The notes below the pieces were generated by a model, which was given only the letters and a program-made list of their open reading frames with translations, had not been told where the DNA came from and searched no databases. 12,661 nt of DNA, taken from positions 1-12,661 of the forward strand of contig JAZRRE010000012.1 in NCBI GenBank assembly GCA_045650505.1. The letters run 5' to 3'. Of the stretch, positions 1 through 7,106 are shown piece by piece; within the stretch, counting starts at the first letter, position 1; each line of letters opens with the position of its first letter. Made by a program: the position numbers and the translations under genes. The DNA is from RGIG1681 sp045650505. GTDB lineage: Bacteria; Bacillota; Clostridia; Christensenellales; UBA1242.

Positions 1-1
1 C

Positions 2-448
2 TCATATATAAATGATTCGATTAAAATTGGTTCAGTTTTTGGTAAATCTTTATGGAAGTTAATTTTACCATTGTTTTTAATTTTTGTTTTGGGCTTAAAT
101 TTCTATCTGTGTTTATTTAGTTATTTAATTGTTGGATATCAAAGCTCTCTTTTAGTAATGTCAATTTTTGCTGTCATTTCAACCTATGGATTATCTGGTG
201 TGCTTAATGTTTTATTTATCATTTTGCCGATAAATTTAATTTATATAATGTCTTTAATAATTTTTGCAACTGAAAATTTAAGGCGAAGTTATAAGGCAAT
301 TAAATTTAAAGTATTTAGTTATGGCTACACAGATAGTGATTATGTTTTTTCATTTATATTATCAGTTTTGGCAGTAATGTTGATTTTGATATTAGGTGTA
401 ATGATAGTTCCGTTGTTTTTAAAAAACGCAATATTTATTATTTTTTAA
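2..448 (+). CDS. SpoIIM-like polytopic membrane protein, 5' truncated by the window edge
   Basis: The frame is open from base 2 to the TAA at 446-448, giving about 148 residues with no stop before the left edge, so the true start lies outside the window. The TTG at 71 is not a convincing start because the codons upstream still read as protein. There are about four hydrophobic segments. The stretch with TYGLSG, then a proline-asparagine pair in ILPINLIYI, resembles the core of stage II sporulation protein M (PF01944), where a glycine-rich turn precedes a conserved 'PxN' helix. In spore formers SpoIIM is part of the DMP complex (SpoIID-SpoIIM-SpoIIP) that remodels peptidoglycan during engulfment. 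In Bacillus subtilis spoIIM lies a few genes upstream of dacF, which matches the gene that follows here. The identification is by pattern only. It could be another SpoIIM-superfamily membrane protein without a sporulation role. Confidence 0.5.
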   Translation, partial: SYINDSIKIGSVFGKSLWKLILPLFLIFVLGLNFYLCLFSYLIVGYQSSLLVMSIFAVISTYGLSGVLNVLFIILPINLIYIMSLIIFATENLRRSYKAIKFKVFSYGYTDSDYVFSFILSVLAVMLILILGVMIVPLFLKNAIFIIF

Positions 449-516
449 TAAAAAAGCGGTATAAAATGTATATTTAAACAAAATTCGACAAATAATAAGC
501 ATAAAAGGAGTGTTTT

Positions 517-1698
517 ATGAAAAAACTTATTATTTGTTTTTTGCTTTTGATAATGTGTTTGTTTTCCGTTTATCCATTGAATTTTGAGATTGATAAAACT
601 TATGCTTTTAATGGAAAAACAAAAACTGAAGTTCAAGAAAATTTAAAAATTTCAGCAAGGGCGGGTCTTCTTTTAGATTATCAAACAGGTAGTGTTTTAT
701 TTGAAAAGAATTCGAGTGAAAGATTACCAATTGCATCAATGACAAAACTTGCAACACTTGCAGTTGTTTTTGATTCAATTTCGAAAGGATTACTTAAAGA
801 AAGTGACGATGTTGTGGTTTCTAAAAAAGCGTCGCACGTGGGTGGTTCATCAGCATTTTTAGATACAGGTTCAACATATAAAGTTGGTGAATTAATTAAA
901 TCAATTATTATTGCTTCGGCAAATGATAGCTCTGTTGCAATAGCAGAGCATTTGGCTGGAAGTGAAGAAATGTTTGTCTCAAAAATGAATAAACTTGTTT
1001 TAAATTTAAAGTTAAAAAATACAAACTTTGAAAATTGCACCGGGCTTCCGGCTGAAAATCATTATTCATCGGCGAGAGATATAGCCGAAATTTATAAACA
1101 AGTTTGTAATAATGAAATTTATAAAAAATATTCAAAAGTTTGGCTTGATGAATTTATTCATCCAAGTGGAAGAAAGACAAAACTTACAAACACAAATAAA
1201 CTCATAAAAACTTATGAAGGTATTGAGGGTGGAAAGACCGGATTTACAAACGCTGCAAGATTTTGTTTAACGGCTTCAGCAAGAAGAGGAAATATTAGAC
1301 TCATTGGTGTTGTGATTGGAGCTAATGATAGCAAAATTAGAAGTGCAGATATGACATCACTTTTTGATTATGGTTTTAATAATTTTGACCACAAACTAGT
1401 ATTGAATGCTGAAATTCCTGTTACAATTACACCTGTTTTGAAAACTGAAGAAAAGATTGAAATTTATCCAAAGCGAAATGTTTCAATTCTAATTAATAAA
1501 AGAGATGATAAAACCTTTACAACAGACTTTAAATTGAATGAGATAAAAGCTCCAATCAAAGCGGGTGATGTGGTTGGAAAGTTGTTTGTGTTTGATGAAA
1601 ATAATATGGTTGTTGATGAAGTTGATTTAACAGTAAAGAAAACAATTGCTGAAATTTCTTTTAAAGAAAGACTTCGAAAATTAACAGAAGCTTGGTAA
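517..1698 (+). CDS. dacF: D-alanyl-D-alanine carboxypeptidase (DacF/PBP5 type, peptidase S11)
   Basis: This low-molecular-weight penicillin-binding protein removes the terminal D-Ala from peptidoglycan pentapeptides outside the membrane. The three active-site motifs of family S11 are present in order: SxxK as S74-M-T-K77, SxN as S134-A-N136 and KTG as K240-T-G242. The N-terminus (about residues 1-30, ending near TYA) is a signal peptide. Residues from about 300 to 370 are the beta-rich PBP5 C-terminal domain. The last dozen residues, FKERLRKLTEAW, form an amphipathic helix of the kind that anchors such enzymes to the outer membrane face. At 393 residues the length is normal. The start is fixed by an AAGGAG ribosome site at about 504-509. 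The 68-base leader has a TATAAA at 460-465 but no convincing -35. The gene ends in a strong terminator, so it is separate from the protease gene that follows. The symbol dacF rests on family and neighbourhood; dacA/dacB-type paralogues cannot be excluded. Confidence 0.93.
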   Translation: MKKLIICFLLLIMCLFSVYPLNFEIDKTYAFNGKTKTEVQENLKISARAGLLLDYQTGSVLFEKNSSERLPIASMTKLATLAVVFDSISKGLLKESDDVVVSKKASHVGGSSAFLDTGSTYKVGELIKSIIIASANDSSVAIAEHLAGSEEMFVSKMNKLVLNLKLKNTNFENCTGLPAENHYSSARDIAEIYKQVCNNEIYKKYSKVWLDEFIHPSGRKTKLTNTNKLIKTYEGIEGGKTGFTNAARFCLTASARRGNIRLIGVVIGANDSKIRSADMTSLFDYGFNNFDHKLVLNAEIPVTITPVLKTEEKIEIYPKRNVSILINKRDDKTFTTDFKLNEIKAPIKAGDVVGKLFVFDENNMVVDEVDLTVKKTIAEISFKERLRKLTEAW

Positions 1699-1706
1699 AA
1701 TCACGA

Positions 1707-1735
1707 AAAGCCGACAAAATTTGTTGGCTTTTTTG
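1707..1735 (+). terminator. Rho-independent terminator of dacF
   Basis: The arms GCCGACA (1710-1716) and TGTTGGC (1722-1728) pair with one G-T wobble. They are extended by flanking A and T runs and followed by a T-rich tail. The hairpin begins a few bases after the dacF stop codon. Confidence 0.9.
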
Positions 1736-1758
1736 TTTAGTTATATTTATTTTTAAAA

Positions 1759-1787
1759 TTGACACCAAGAAGTAACTTTGATATAAT
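1759..1787 (+). promoter_or_regulatory. Consensus sigma-A promoter for the M50 protease-scpAB unit
   Basis: TTGACA at 1759-1764 and TATAAT at 1782-1787 are both perfect matches, separated by exactly 17 bases. The predicted transcription start near 1794 is only about 12 bases before the protease ATG, so the mRNA leader would be very short. Confidence 0.9.
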
Positions 1788-1805
1788 CATAATGAGGTTT
1801 TGCGT

Positions 1806-2483
1806 ATGTTATTTCCCGGTGCTAATGCAAATGTTAGCTTTATTTATACATTATTAAGTTTGATAGCTATGACAATGGCTCTTTTTGTTGCGATGCCATT
1901 TCACGAATTTGCGCACGCAGCAGCTGCAAAACATGAAGGGGATTTTACAGCAGTTGCATACAAAAGATATACTCTTGCATTTCATAAACATTTTGATTTG
2001 AAAGGTTTCTTATTTTTATTGCTATTTAGATTTGGTTGGGCAAAACCCGTGCCTGTTGATGAAAGAAACTATAAAAGAGGAAGAAAGAGCAAGTTTATTG
2101 TTGCTTCTGCCGGAATATTTATGAATTTAATTCTTGGAACATTCTTCTTGTTTATGTTTTTGTTTATTATAAGATTTTTTCCAGGAATTTTTGAAGTTAA
2201 TTATTTTGGTTATTTGTTGTTTCAATTTTTAGAAATTGCTTATTCACTTAACTTTATGCTAGCATTTTTCAATTTGCTTCCAATTTATCCACTTGATGGT
2301 TTTAAAATTTGCGAAAGTTTTTGCAGATACGACAATAAGTTTGTAGATTTTATGAGACGCAATTCATTTTGGATATTTTTAGTGGTTGCACTTTCAGGCA
2401 TTTACTATTATTTTTATATGTTTACGGGTGGTGCACTTGTTGATGTGCTCACAAAATTATTTGTTTGGATTTTAGGATTATAG
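1806..2483 (+). CDS. Site-2 protease family protein (peptidase M50, intramembrane zinc metalloprotease)
   Basis: The protein is about 225 residues with several membrane helices. The zinc motif HExxH is H33-E-F-A-H37 in the first hydrophobic region. The third zinc ligand is in NLLPIYPLDG, with Asp164, which is the usual second M50 signature. The protein is a minimal S2P without a PDZ domain, like the small M50 proteins commonly encoded next to scpA in Firmicutes. Its substrate cannot be read from the sequence. I place the start at the ATG at 1806 rather than the TTG at 1800, because the only ribosome-site-like sequence, GAGG at 1794-1797, is well spaced for 1806 and too close to 1800. The stop is followed after one base by the scpA ATG, so the two are almost certainly co-transcribed from the consensus promoter upstream. 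Confidence 0.92.
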   Translation: MLFPGANANVSFIYTLLSLIAMTMALFVAMPFHEFAHAAAAKHEGDFTAVAYKRYTLAFHKHFDLKGFLFLLLFRFGWAKPVPVDERNYKRGRKSKFIVASAGIFMNLILGTFFLFMFLFIIRFFPGIFEVNYFGYLLFQFLEIAYSLNFMLAFFNLLPIYPLDGFKICESFCRYDNKFVDFMRRNSFWIFLVVALSGIYYYFYMFTGGALVDVLTKLFVWILGL

Positions 2484-2484
2484 T

Positions 2485-3378
2485 ATGGAAGATATTTCAA
2501 AAGAAAAAAATGAAATTGATTTAAGTGTTCATAATGACAAGGCTCAAAAAGAGCCTAATTTTGATATGTCTAAACTTGACAAAAAATCCCTTGAAATATT
2601 AGAGGATACCGAAGAAGATGATTACAAGTTTAAACTTCGTGAATTTGAAGGTCCATTAGATTTACTTGTGCATTTGATTAAAATTACAAAAATTGATATT
2701 CGTGAAATTTTTATTTCAGATATCACAGAGCAATATCTTGAAATGATGAAAGAAATTGATGATGTTGATGTTGAAAAAGCAAGTGAATTTATTGATATGT
2801 CGGCAACACTTCTTGAAATAAAATCAAAGCATTTGCTTCCTCGTGATGATGAAGTGGTTGATGAAGAAGACCCAGAAGAAAGATTATTCAGGCAAATTGA
2901 AGAACATAAACTCTTTAAAGAGCAGACAGAAAAACTTGCAAAAATTGAAGATGTTAATAGTTTTTTCAAAGAGCCAGATAGTTCGGTTGGTGAGTTTAAG
3001 TATGAGCTTCCTGAAAAGCTTTCATTAGACCTTTTAGTCAAAGCATTTTCAGAGCTTATGCAAAAAGTGACAATTAAAGCAGAAGTTGTTCAAGAAAAAA
3101 AGATTGTTAAAGACAAATTTACGGTTGCTCAAAAAATTTCACAAATTAAAGATGTGTTACTTTCTAAAAAAGAGTTTAGGTTTTCAAGTTTGTTTGAAGA
3201 AGAACACACAAGAAGTGAAGTAATTAATACATTTTTGGCACTTCTTGAACTTTTAAAAAGACAATATTTAACTGTTAAACAAAATGGATTGTTTGATGAC
3301 ATTGATATTGTTAGAAATGATGATATAGATTCAAGGTTAACCGAAGAAGTTGGAAATGAATTTGATGGAGAAAAATAA
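2485..3378 (+). CDS. scpA: Segregation and condensation protein A (kleisin ScpA) with an acidic N-terminal extension
   Basis: ScpA is the kleisin subunit that bridges the SMC heads and binds ScpB dimers to form the bacterial condensin that compacts and segregates the chromosome. The diagnostic start of the family, FEGPLDLLVHLI followed by IDIREI and ITEQYLEMM, begins at about residue 54. The C-terminal winged-helix region (about 215-275) contains SRSEVINTFLALLELLKR-like sequence. The protein has 297 residues against roughly 250 for typical homologues. The surplus is a charged, probably disordered N-terminal segment of about 46 residues. Internal ATGs, such as the one near 2566, lack a ribosome site, while the first ATG has AGGA at 2474-2477, so the extension is probably translated. 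The gene sits one base after the protease gene and overlaps scpB by one base (TAATG). Confidence 0.95.
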   Translation: MEDISKEKNEIDLSVHNDKAQKEPNFDMSKLDKKSLEILEDTEEDDYKFKLREFEGPLDLLVHLIKITKIDIREIFISDITEQYLEMMKEIDDVDVEKASEFIDMSATLLEIKSKHLLPRDDEVVDEEDPEERLFRQIEEHKLFKEQTEKLAKIEDVNSFFKEPDSSVGEFKYELPEKLSLDLLVKAFSELMQKVTIKAEVVQEKKIVKDKFTVAQKISQIKDVLLSKKEFRFSSLFEEEHTRSEVINTFLALLELLKRQYLTVKQNGLFDDIDIVRNDDIDSRLTEEVGNEFDGEK

Positions 3379-4022
3379 TGGAAAATTTAGAAAGTGTTAT
3401 TGAAAGTGTTGTGTTTGTTGCAGGTGAACCTGTTTTGATTTCAGATTTGTGTTATAAGTTTGAAGTTAAGCCAAAAGAAGTTGAAGCGGCTGTTAAAAAT
3501 TTGCAAAAAAAATACAATGAAAAAAGTGGTGTAAAATTATTATGTTTTAATAACAAACTTCAATTTTCATCTAACCCTGAAAATGTCGATTTTGTGACTG
3601 CAATTTTAAACCCTATAAGACAAAGAAATTTAACTAAAGCCACTCTTGAGACTATTGGAATTATTGCGTATAAACAACCCGTAACACGTATGGAAATTGA
3701 AGAAGTTCGTGGTGTTAACACAGATTATGCAATTAACATTTTGCTTGAACATAAACTTATTGAAATTGTTGGACATAAAGAAACAGTTGGAAAGCCAGCA
3801 CTTTTTGGAACAACTGATGAATTTTTAAAGAGATTTGGAATTTCAAGCATTGATGAACTTCCTGATTACAATGAACTTTTAGAGAAAATTCAAAAAATTA
3901 AAGAAACTTATTCAGATAGTTTATTTAATAGGTTTGAGCCTGTGCTTCAAGAAAGTGATATGGATAAAAAGCTTGAGGAAATTTCAAAGACCGAAACTGT
4001 TAAAATAGATGAAGAATTATAA
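3378..4022 (+). CDS. scpB: Segregation and condensation protein B (ScpB)
   Basis: ScpB is a tandem winged-helix protein that dimerises on ScpA within the SMC complex on the nucoid. The opening IESVVFVAGEPVLISDL matches the first winged helix. The stretch from LTKATLETIGIIAYKQPVTR through EEVRGVN to GKPALFGTTDEFLKRFGI and DELP is the highly conserved second winged helix. The length of 214 residues is normal, including a short acidic tail after about residue 165. The start overlaps the scpA stop by one base and has a good GGAG ribosome site at 3367-3370 inside the end of scpA. This implies translational coupling and balanced synthesis of the two partners. Confidence 0.96.
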   Translation: MENLESVIESVVFVAGEPVLISDLCYKFEVKPKEVEAAVKNLQKKYNEKSGVKLLCFNNKLQFSSNPENVDFVTAILNPIRQRNLTKATLETIGIIAYKQPVTRMEIEEVRGVNTDYAINILLEHKLIEIVGHKETVGKPALFGTTDEFLKRFGISSIDELPDYNELLEKIQKIKETYSDSLFNRFEPVLQESDMDKKLEEISKTETVKIDEEL

Positions 4023-4052
4023 AAAGTATAAATAAAATTAAATAAAACACAC

Positions 4053-4090
4053 AAACTATAAGTATGAAAGAATTGCTTATAGTTTTTTTT
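4053..4090 (+). promoter_or_regulatory. AT-rich hairpin with T-tract spanning the DUF2953 start codon
   Basis: AAACTATAAG (4053-4062) is perfectly complementary to CTTATAGTTT (4076-4085). The 13-base loop holds the ATG at 4064, and eight consecutive T residues (4083-4090) begin in the 3' arm. It looks like a weak intrinsic terminator or attenuator placed over the start codon, just after scpB. Only two of the ten pairs are G-C, so function is inferred. Confidence 0.45.
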
Positions 4091-4612
4091 ATTTTCACGA
4101 TAATTATTATGGCGATGGCATTTCCTTTTAAAACAAGAATGATGTTTCACACAAACCTTTTAAATGCAAAGGGTTTTTATAGTTTCAAAATTATGAAATT
4201 GAGATTACTTACAGGAAGATTTTTTATTGATAAAAGTGAAGGTTTTACTGTTGAAAATTCAGCTGATATTTTTTCAGGTAACATTAATAAACCTTTTGTA
4301 AGAAATTTGATAAAGGAAATGATTGGAAGGGTTGATGTTAAGAAAGTTGAATTGTTTTTCACGGGTGGATTTAAAAATGATTCTTATTCATCAGCGATAA
4401 TGTGTGGTTGTGTTTCATCAGCTGTTCAAGTGATTTATTCAATAATTTACGAAAAATTTGAAGATGCAAAACTATATGAAGATGTAAATGTTACATTTGA
4501 TAATGACAGTATTGATTTAACTTTTGATATAGTTATCAAAATTAGTCTTATAGCAATTCTAAAATCGATATTTAAAGCAAATAAACAAACAAGACAGGAG
4601 GGTTTGAAATGA
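4064..4612 (+). CDS. DUF2953 family membrane-anchored protein (YtfI-like)
   Basis: The 182-residue protein starts with one membrane helix (about residues 3-20). A predicted globular part follows, with the pattern seen in DUF2953 (PF11167) proteins: alternating strands near the N-terminus such as YSFKIMKLRLLTGRFFI, then a central region around VKKVELFFTGGFKNDSYSSAIMCGCVSS. Family function is unknown. In B. subtilis the homologue YtfI is encoded beside YtfJ/GerW, and the same pairing holds here, which is the main support. The gene lacks a recognisable ribosome site, and its ATG sits in the loop of a stem-loop. Its last codons overlap the gerW start as ATGA, so the two are translationally coupled. 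The next in-frame ATG, at 4109, would remove most of the membrane helix and also lacks a ribosome site, so I keep the first ATG. Confidence 0.75.
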   Translation: MKELLIVFFIFTIIIMAMAFPFKTRMMFHTNLLNAKGFYSFKIMKLRLLTGRFFIDKSEGFTVENSADIFSGNINKPFVRNLIKEMIGRVDVKKVELFFTGGFKNDSYSSAIMCGCVSSAVQVIYSIIYEKFEDAKLYEDVNVTFDNDSIDLTFDIVIKISLIAILKSIFKANKQTRQEGLK

Positions 4613-5019
4613 AAGAAATTGGTGGAGAAAATAGAATTAGAGATGTTATGGCAGAAACAATAAAGAGTATGCGTACTCTTGTTGACGTTGATATTGTGAT
4701 AGGAAAACCTATACAATCAAATAGTTTGCTCACAATTATTCCGCTCACAAAAGTTACAATGGGGTTTGTGTCTGGTGGAGGTGAATATTATTCAGAACTT
4801 CGTGAGATAAAAAAGAATAATGAATATCCATTTGCGGGTGGTGCTGGTTCTGGTTTAAATGTTCAACCGATTGGTTTTTTGGTGATTGATGAAAAGCAAG
4901 TTGATATTATTAAAATTGAAGCGAAGTCGGCACTTGAAAAACTTATGGAAGCTGTTCCAGAGGTTGCAAAATTTATTTCTAAAAATTTTGGCGAAAAGAA
5001 AACTGAAAAAAATGGATAG
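4609..5019 (+). CDS. gerW: GerW/YtfJ family sporulation-associated protein
   Basis: The 136-residue protein begins IRDVMAETIKSMRTLVDVDIVIGKPI, followed by TKVTMGFVSGGGEY (glycine motif near 56-60) and FAGGAGSG (75-82), then VQPIGFLVI. These are the signature elements of the YtfJ family (PF09579). In B. subtilis the protein is made in the forespore under sigma F and is needed for germination in response to some signals (hence GerW). Homologues also occur in bacteria not known to sporulate, so presence alone does not prove sporulation. The ribosome site AGGAGGG (4596-4602) is the strongest in this region, and the start codon overlaps the DUF2953 stop. No clear terminator follows; a short palindrome lies at 5035-5051. 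Confidence 0.9.
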   Translation: MKEIGGENRIRDVMAETIKSMRTLVDVDIVIGKPIQSNSLLTIIPLTKVTMGFVSGGGEYYSELREIKKNNEYPFAGGAGSGLNVQPIGFLVIDEKQVDIIKIEAKSALEKLMEAVPEVAKFISKNFGEKKTEKNG

Positions 5020-5034
5020 AAAGAGTTTTTATAT

Positions 5035-5051
5035 ACTATAAAATTTATAGT
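5035..5051. repeat. 17-base near-perfect palindrome downstream of gerW
   Basis: ACTATAAA and TTTATAGT are perfect reverse complements around a single central A. There is no T-tract after it, so it is not a standard terminator. It lies just upstream of the putative rluB promoter and resembles in sequence the hairpin arms at 4053-4085. An operator or a chance AT palindrome are both possible. Confidence 0.4.
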
Positions 5052-5065
5052 CTAATAAAAATGAC

Positions 5066-5094
5066 TTGATTTTTTATTAAAAAATTTATACTAT
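5066..5094 (+). promoter_or_regulatory. Putative promoter for rluB and downstream genes
   Basis: TTGATT (5066-5071) and TACTAT (5089-5094) are spaced by 17 bases in the 134-base gap before rluB. The leader of about 50 bases contains a small inverted repeat, TATTGC (5108-5113) with GCAATA (5124-5129). The match is moderate and the region is AT-rich. Confidence 0.45.
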
Positions 5095-5153
5095 TATTAT
5101 AGACAAATATTGCATACTGAAACGCAATAAATTTAATTGTTTATAAGGTAGTT

Positions 5154-5861
5154 ATGAGAATTAATAAGTATTTGGCAAGCACAGGTCTTGCTTCGAGAAG
5201 AAAATGTGAAGAATTTGTGATTTCTGGTCGTGTTGAAATAAATGGCAAGGTTGAAACAAACCTTGCTTTTGATGTTGCAGAAAATATGGAAGTGAAAGTT
5301 GATGGAAATGTTGTAAAAGCTCCTGAAAAATTCACATATTTAATGATGCATAAACCAAAAGGTTATTTAACAACCGTTTCTGATGATAGAAATAGAAAAA
5401 CGGTTATGGAATTACTTCCAACAGAATTTAAGCATTTGATGCCTGTGGGAAGGCTTGACTATAATTCAGAAGGATTGCTTCTTTTCACCAATGATGGAGA
5501 TGTTGCGCAAAAGATTATGCGACCAGCAAGAAAAGTTATTAAAACTTATTCTGTAAAAGTTGAGGGAGAGGTAACAGAACCACACGCACGTGAAATGCAA
5601 AAAGGTGTAGAACTTATTGATGGAACAAAATTCAAAGAATGTGTGGTAAAAATTCAAGAAGTTAAGGAAAGAAAAACTAAACTTGAAGTTTCAATCACTG
5701 AAGGAAAAAATCGTGAAATAAGAAAGATTTTTGACCATTTTGGTTATAATGTTATTTTCTTAAAAAGAGTTTCAATTGGAACAATTAAACTTGGCGGCTT
5801 AACTAGAGGAACTTGCAGATTGTTAAAGCCAAGCGAAATTATGTATTTGAAATCATTATAG
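5154..5861 (+). CDS. rluB: rRNA pseudouridine synthase, RsuA/RluB family
   Basis: This enzyme isomerises a specific uridine in rRNA to pseudouridine during ribosome assembly. An N-terminal S4 RNA-binding domain (RINKYLASTGLASRRKCEEFVISGRVEING, residues 2-31) is followed by the catalytic domain. The conserved GRLDYNSEGLLLFTNDG has the nucleophile Asp102. Later family blocks, ending with EGKNREIRKIFDHFGY and VSIGTIKLGGLTRGTCR, are intact. At 235 residues it is full length. In Firmicutes this position near scpAB is normally occupied by RluB (23S rRNA U2605 in B. subtilis numbering is not checked here), but RsuA and RluB are hard to separate by eye. The ribosome site AAGGT (5145-5149) is modest. 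The gene is followed after 7 bases by the flavoprotein gene. Confidence 0.93.
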   Translation: MRINKYLASTGLASRRKCEEFVISGRVEINGKVETNLAFDVAENMEVKVDGNVVKAPEKFTYLMMHKPKGYLTTVSDDRNRKTVMELLPTEFKHLMPVGRLDYNSEGLLLFTNDGDVAQKIMRPARKVIKTYSVKVEGEVTEPHAREMQKGVELIDGTKFKECVVKIQEVKERKTKLEVSITEGKNREIRKIFDHFGYNVIFLKRVSIGTIKLGGLTRGTCRLLKPSEIMYLKSL

Positions 5862-5868
5862 GTGTGAA

Positions 5869-7092
5869 ATGAAAGTTTGTGTTATTGGTGGTGGTGCGTC
5901 AGGAATGATGTGTGCAACAATGATTGCAAGAAAAGGTCATAGCGTAACACTATTTGAAAAAAATGAAAAATTAGGTAAAAAGATTTATATAACAGGAAAA
6001 GGCAGATGTAATGTTACGAATGCTACAACCGGCAATGAATTTTTGCAAAATGTTGTAAGTGGTAAAAAATTCGTAATGGGTGCAGTAACAAGATTTAACT
6101 CAAATGACACAATGAATTTTTTTGAAGAAGTTGGTGTTCCACTTAAAATTGAAAGAGGAAATCGTGTTTTTCCGGTTAGTGATAAATCTAATGATATTAT
6201 AAAGGGTTTAGAAAAGGCTATGAATTGGGCTGGTGTTAAAGTTCAATTAAATGCTAATGTTGAAAATATTATTATTGAAGAATCTGTTGTTAAATCTGTT
6301 ATTGTTAACGGTGAAAGATTCGATTTTGATAGAGTTGTTGTTGCAACGGGTGGAATAAGTTATGCATCAACGGGTTCTGATGGTGATGGTTATGAATTTG
6401 CAAAATTGGCAGGGCATTCGATTGTTGAGCCGGTTCCATCTCTTTGTGCGATAAAAATTTCTGGAAATGAATGCAAAAGTGTTGAAGGTTTGAGTTTAAA
6501 AAATGTAACACTCACTTCAAAGATTCAAGATAAGATTATTTATAAAAGTGAAATTGGTGAAATGTTGTTCACATCAAATGGGATATCTGGGCCGATTGCG
6601 CTCACAACTTCAAGTTATATAAACAGAGCAGATTTTACAAAGTTAAAACTTTATATTGATTTTAAGCCAGCACTTTCAGTTGATGCTTTATCACTTCGTA
6701 TTGATAGAGATATTTCAGATATTAAAGCGAAACAGGTTTCATCACTTTTAGAAGGGTTGCTTCCTAAATCGTTGGTGTCGTTATTTTTAAATAGAATGGG
6801 TATTGAATCCACAATGAAAGCAAATCAGCTTGATAGAGAAAAACGCAAAACGCTTGTAAATTTATTAAAAAACTTTGAATTATCTCCAACTTCACTCGAA
6901 AGTTTTAATCAAGCGGTAGTGACAGCTGGTGGGGTTAATTTGAAGGAAATAAATCCAAAATATATGAAAAGTAAACTTGTACCAAATTTATATTTTGTTG
7001 GTGAAGTGCTTGATATTGATGCACTTACCGGTGGGTATAACTTGCAACTTGCTTTTTCAACAGCTGTAACTTGTGCTAGTGATTTTAATTAA
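5869..7092 (+). CDS. HI0933-family NAD(P)/FAD-dependent flavoprotein
   Basis: The 407-residue protein opens with a Rossmann dinucleotide-binding motif, VIGGGASGMMCA (residues 5-16). The family signature GKGRCNVTN follows at 43-51, and an ATGG motif in VVVATGGISYASTGSDGDGY comes later. The C-terminal FAD-contact block FVGEVLDIDALTGGYNLQLA is intact. This is the HI0933/YhiN family (PF03486), related to BaiN-type enzymes; the physiological substrate of most members is unknown. AGGTG overlapping the rluB stop serves as ribosome site, and the acyltransferase gene follows after 14 bases, so the three genes form one transcription unit. In many clostridia cytidylate kinase sits directly after this gene, but it is missing here. 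Confidence 0.92.
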   Translation: MKVCVIGGGASGMMCATMIARKGHSVTLFEKNEKLGKKIYITGKGRCNVTNATTGNEFLQNVVSGKKFVMGAVTRFNSNDTMNFFEEVGVPLKIERGNRVFPVSDKSNDIIKGLEKAMNWAGVKVQLNANVENIIIEESVVKSVIVNGERFDFDRVVVATGGISYASTGSDGDGYEFAKLAGHSIVEPVPSLCAIKISGNECKSVEGLSLKNVTLTSKIQDKIIYKSEIGEMLFTSNGISGPIALTTSSYINRADFTKLKLYIDFKPALSVDALSLRIDRDISDIKAKQVSSLLEGLLPKSLVSLFLNRMGIESTMKANQLDREKRKTLVNLLKNFELSPTSLESFNQAVVTAGGVNLKEINPKYMKSKLVPNLYFVGEVLDIDALTGGYNLQLAFSTAVTCASDFN

Positions 7093-7106
7093 AGGAGAAT
7101 GAGTAG

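Noticed and set aside
449..516. Sporulation sigma-factor promoter upstream of dacF
   Set aside because: A TATAAA is present at 460-465, but neither a sigma-F/G nor a sigma-A -35 can be recognised with proper spacing.
681..1040. Long minus-strand open frame inside dacF
   Set aside because: It lies antisense to a gene with intact catalytic motifs, has no ribosome site, and its product is a Ser/Phe/Leu-rich composition typical of antisense reading. The same applies to the frames at 2622-3041 and 11905-12246.
1792..1857. Short reading frame of about 21 codons starting at the ATG at 1792, overlapping the protease start
   Set aside because: It has no ribosome site, the ATG lies at the predicted transcription start, and it is out of frame with the clear M50 start at 1806.
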